The position numbers were made by a program, and so were the translations under genes. Below the pieces are notes generated by a model. The model made no database searches. It was not told where the DNA came from and saw only the letters and a program-made list of their open reading frames with translations. Shown piece by piece: positions 4,173 through 7,022 of a stretch of DNA of 7,022 nt. Numbering within the stretch: position 1 is the first letter of the stretch; each line of letters begins with the position of its first letter. Origin of the DNA: Flavobacteriaceae bacterium (lineage in GTDB: Bacteria > Bacteroidota > Bacteroidia > Flavobacteriales > Flavobacteriaceae); assembly GCA_013042825.1 (NCBI GenBank), contig JABDPL010000109.1, positions 1 to 7,022 on the forward strand. Reading direction: 5' to 3'.

Positions 4173-7022
4173 ATGAAAGACGGACTAGCCGGAAGAATCG
4201 CCAAAGGTTTCATGAATTCGAAACTAACCGTTTTGCTGATGATCGTTTTTATGGTCGTTGGTGTATACAGCTCATTTCTCATCCCTCGTGAAGAAGAGCC
4301 CCAAATCGATGTGCCGATGGCCGATATATTTGTGGGTTATCCCGGTGCGAGCCCCGAGGAAGTTGAAACACGTGTGATCAAACCCCTGGAGAAATTATTT
4401 TCCAATATCAAAGGGGTTGAATACCTCTATTCGCGTTCGATGGAAGAGCAAGGCATGGTCATTGTCCAATTCTTTGTTGGTGAAGATATCGAACGGTCTT
4501 TGGTTAAACTCTACAATGAGATCAACAAGCACATGGATATCATGCCTGAAGGCGTAACCTTTCCACTGGTAAAGACCAGGGCTATTGATGATGTTCCAAT
4601 GCTGGGATTAACCCTTTGGAGTGAGACTTATGATGACTTCCAGTTGGGTCAGATCTCCCAGGAACTGATCTATGAGATCAAAAAAGTTGAGGATGTTGCG
4701 ATTACACATCAGATAGGGGGCAGAGCAAGAGAGATAAGGATTGTAATCGATAAGGACAAATTAGCGGAAAGCGGACTTGATTTCCTCCAGGTCTCAAAAA
4801 TGATCAAAGCCAATAGCAGTCAGCTTAACTCCGGTAACATCATCAACAATGACCTGGAATTTTCGGTGCGTTCAGGTGAATTTCTCAGAACCTCACAGGA
4901 CATTGAAAATCTCATTATCGGGACCAATAACGATCAGCCGGTCTATCTTAACCAGGTTGCCGATGTTGTTGACGGCCCCGAAATTCCTAAAAAATATGTG
5001 TTCAATGGTTTTGGCCAGGCCAGTCCCGTCAGTGCGACATTTCCTTCGGAATATCCTGCTGTCACTATTGCCATAGCCAAGCGAAAGGGCGCGGATGCCA
5101 TGAAGATAGCCGATGTGATCCTGGAAAAGGTCGAACGCATGAGAACCGATCTCATTCCTGATGATGTTCATATTGAGGTAACCAGGAACTATGGGGAGAC
5201 CGCCTCGCACAAGGTATCGGAACTTTTATTGCATTTGCTAGGAGCGATAATTGCCGTAACCCTGGTAGTTATGCTGGCCATGGGATGGCGCGGTGGTTTG
5301 GTGGTTTTCCTTTCTGTCCCCATCACCTTTGCCCTGACCCTGCTGAGTTATTACCTGCTGGACTACACCCTGAACAGGATCACTTTATTCGCCCTTGTTT
5401 TTGTTACCGGTATCGTAGTAGACGACTCTATAATTATTGCCGAAAACATGCACAGGCATTTCAAGATGAAGCGTTTGCCATTTAAACAAGCAGCCATCTA
5501 TGCGATAAACGAGGTTGGAAATCCCACTATCCTGGCTACATTTACGGTGATAGCATCTGTTCTTCCAATGGCCTTTGTTTCGGGACTTATGGGCCCCTAT
5601 ATGTCACCAATGCCCATCGGCGCCTCCATAGCCATGCTGTTATCCTTATTTGTGGCCCTTACAATCACACCCTATTTGGGTTATATCTTTCTACGGGAAA
5701 AAGAGAAATCGGGCGCCTCCGAAAACAAGGAAAAGCCCATGGAAGACAGCCTGATCTACAAGATATATGCCAGGCTGGAACGGCCACTGATCGAGAATCG
5801 AATGCGCGGTCTGATTTTCCTGGCTATAACATTTGTATTGATGCTTGCCTCTGTGGCTCTTTTCTTCACAAAATCCGTAGCTGTGAAAATGCTACCCTTT
5901 GATAATAAGAATGAATTCCAGGTGATCATCGATATGCCTGAAGGAACAACCCTGGAGCGAACAGCCGTTGTTACCCAGGAAATCGCCCAATTCCTGTCGG
6001 AGCAATCCGAAGTCGTTAATTACCAACGCTATGTAGGCACATCAGCACCAATCACATTCAATGGTTTGGTAAGACATTACGATCTGAGACGTGGAAGCAA
6101 TGTAGCTGATATCCAGGTAAATCTTACCGATAAGGGAAATAGAAGTGATCAAAGCCATGACCTGGCCAAGGCTTATCGGCCAAGGATACAGGAAATCGCC
6201 AAAGCCTTTAATGCCAATGTTAAAATTGTTGAAGTGCCGCCGGGACCTCCGGTATTATCGACAATCGTAGCGGAGGTATACGGGCCAGATTACGAAGAGC
6301 AGATCCGGCTGGCTGGGGAAATAGATTCTATTCTGAACTCAACTGCAGATGTTGTTGATATCGACACCATGGTTGAAGCCGATCAGCAGGAATTCGAGAT
6401 AATCATCGACCGTGAAAAAGCCATGCTCAACGGGGTAGCTGTGAGCCAGGTCACGCAAACGCTTAATCTTGCATTAGCGAATCGTTCAATTACACATCTT
6501 TACGATGAGAAAGCCCTGCCTCAGGTTGGAGTTGTTTTGGCCCTTGATGAACAGGATAAATCTTCCATTGAGGATGTGCTGCAGTTAAAAGTTAAGTCGG
6601 CCCTCGGTCATATGGTGATAATAGGAGATATAGCAGATCTCACCCCAAGAACAAGGGCCAAAAGCATTTATCGCAAAAATCAAAAACGGGTGGTTTATGT
6701 AATGGCTGATATGGCGGGTAAACTCGAGAGTCCGGTATACGCCATTCTCGGTATGGAAGACAAGTTAAAGGCTTTAGAACTCCCAAGGGGATACAGTTTA
6801 TCGGAACTCTACATGAGCCAACCCGAATATGAAGATGATTACTCGGTGAAATGGGATGGTGAATGGCAGATCACACTGGAGGTTTTCCGTGATCTCGGTA
6901 TTGCATTCCTCGGTGTGATCATCATAATTTATATCCTTATCGTAGGCTGGTTCCAGAATTTCAGAGTACCCATTATCATGATGGTCGCCATTCCATTGTC
7001 GCTCATTGGAATTGTATTAGGC
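4173..7022 (+). CDS. RND-family efflux transporter permease (AcrB/HAE1-like), 3' end outside window
   Basis: This is the proton-driven inner-membrane pump of the system; 950 codons are visible and the frame is open at the right edge. The family is usually a little over 1,000 residues, so roughly the last 100 are missing. The ATG at 4173 is forced, because an in-frame TAA lies at 4158-4160 with no other start between. Seen: TM1 about 15-37, then IPREEEPQIDVPM and YPGASPEEVE typical of the porter domain. TM2-TM6 span about 350-505, with TM4 carrying GIVVDDSIIIAEN (Asp417, Asp418), the proton-relay pair of AcrB-type pumps. Next come a short charged cytoplasmic loop, TM7 about 545-567, the second periplasmic region, TM8 about 907-928 and the start of TM9. 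HME metal pumps such as CusA lack this Asp-Asp pair, so an HAE-type role is favoured. The matching Lys of TM10 lies outside the window. It follows the adaptor gene by 42 bp, so it is very likely in the same operon. The exact substrate cannot be told. Confidence 0.95.
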   Translation, partial: MKDGLAGRIAKGFMNSKLTVLLMIVFMVVGVYSSFLIPREEEPQIDVPMADIFVGYPGASPEEVETRVIKPLEKLFSNIKGVEYLYSRSMEEQGMVIVQFFVGEDIERSLVKLYNEINKHMDIMPEGVTFPLVKTRAIDDVPMLGLTLWSETYDDFQLGQISQELIYEIKKVEDVAITHQIGGRAREIRIVIDKDKLAESGLDFLQVSKMIKANSSQLNSGNIINNDLEFSVRSGEFLRTSQDIENLIIGTNNDQPVYLNQVADVVDGPEIPKKYVFNGFGQASPVSATFPSEYPAVTIAIAKRKGADAMKIADVILEKVERMRTDLIPDDVHIEVTRNYGETASHKVSELLLHLLGAIIAVTLVVMLAMGWRGGLVVFLSVPITFALTLLSYYLLDYTLNRITLFALVFVTGIVVDDSIIIAENMHRHFKMKRLPFKQAAIYAINEVGNPTILATFTVIASVLPMAFVSGLMGPYMSPMPIGASIAMLLSLFVALTITPYLGYIFLREKEKSGASENKEKPMEDSLIYKIYARLERPLIENRMRGLIFLAITFVLMLASVALFFTKSVAVKMLPFDNKNEFQVIIDMPEGTTLERTAVVTQEIAQFLSEQSEVVNYQRYVGTSAPITFNGLVRHYDLRRGSNVADIQVNLTDKGNRSDQSHDLAKAYRPRIQEIAKAFNANVKIVEVPPGPPVLSTIVAEVYGPDYEEQIRLAGEIDSILNSTADVVDIDTMVEADQQEFEIIIDREKAMLNGVAVSQVTQTLNLALANRSITHLYDEKALPQVGVVLALDEQDKSSIEDVLQLKVKSALGHMVIIGDIADLTPRTRAKSIYRKNQKRVVYVMADMAGKLESPVYAILGMEDKLKALELPRGYSLSELYMSQPEYEDDYSVKWDGEWQITLEVFRDLGIAFLGVIIIIYILIVGWFQNFRVPIIMMVAIPLSLIGIVLG

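Noticed and set aside
4157..4177. TAAGCTTGCTT upstream of the RND pump also occurs in the 169-bp repeat (94-104)
   Set aside because: An 11-base AT-rich match in a window of this size is compatible with chance, and the flanks do not align without a gap.
4849..5485. Several short frames on both strands inside the RND pump gene
   Set aside because: All overlap the continuous RND frame, whose conserved motifs and membrane helices run unbroken through this part.

Overview
The window looks like chromosomal DNA of a member of the Bacteroidota, most likely a flavobacterium or close relative. Three things point there. A secreted protein ends in a type IX secretion (T9SS) type A sorting domain. A Bacteroidota-type -7 promoter box (TAnnTTTG) sits just upstream of the main operon. 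None of the genes has a clear Shine-Dalgarno sequence. GC content is moderate by eye. No species is claimed.

Layout. Positions 1-371 hold a 169-bp tandem repeat: two near-identical copies plus the first 33 bp of a third. Each full copy contains several inverted repeats, two of which look like intrinsic terminators. Positions 372-505 are non-coding apart from one GAAA-capped hairpin. On the minus strand, 1465-506 encodes a 319-residue secreted T9SS cargo protein of unknown function. A divergent intergenic region follows (1466-1686). It holds a cluster of CAGGTTAC repeats flanked by an outward-facing -7-like box on each side. From 1687 rightwards runs a tripartite efflux operon: a TolC-family outer-membrane channel (1687-3000), an RND periplasmic adaptor lipoprotein (2997-4130, overlapping the channel gene by 4 bp) and an RND inner-membrane pump (from 4173, running off the right edge after 950 codons).

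How the genes work together. The three operon products should assemble into one proton-driven pump spanning both membranes. The pump takes up substrate, the adaptor bridges the periplasm and the TolC-like channel opens to the outside. The Asp-Asp pair in transmembrane helix 4 favours the HAE (drug/amphiphile) type over the heavy-metal type. The substrate cannot be read from the sequence, and no regulator gene lies in the window. The T9SS protein shares the control region with the operon, but nothing shows a functional link.

Novelty. I see no convincing new system. The points most worth a second look are the structured 169-bp tandem repeat and the operator-like repeat cluster between the divergent genes.
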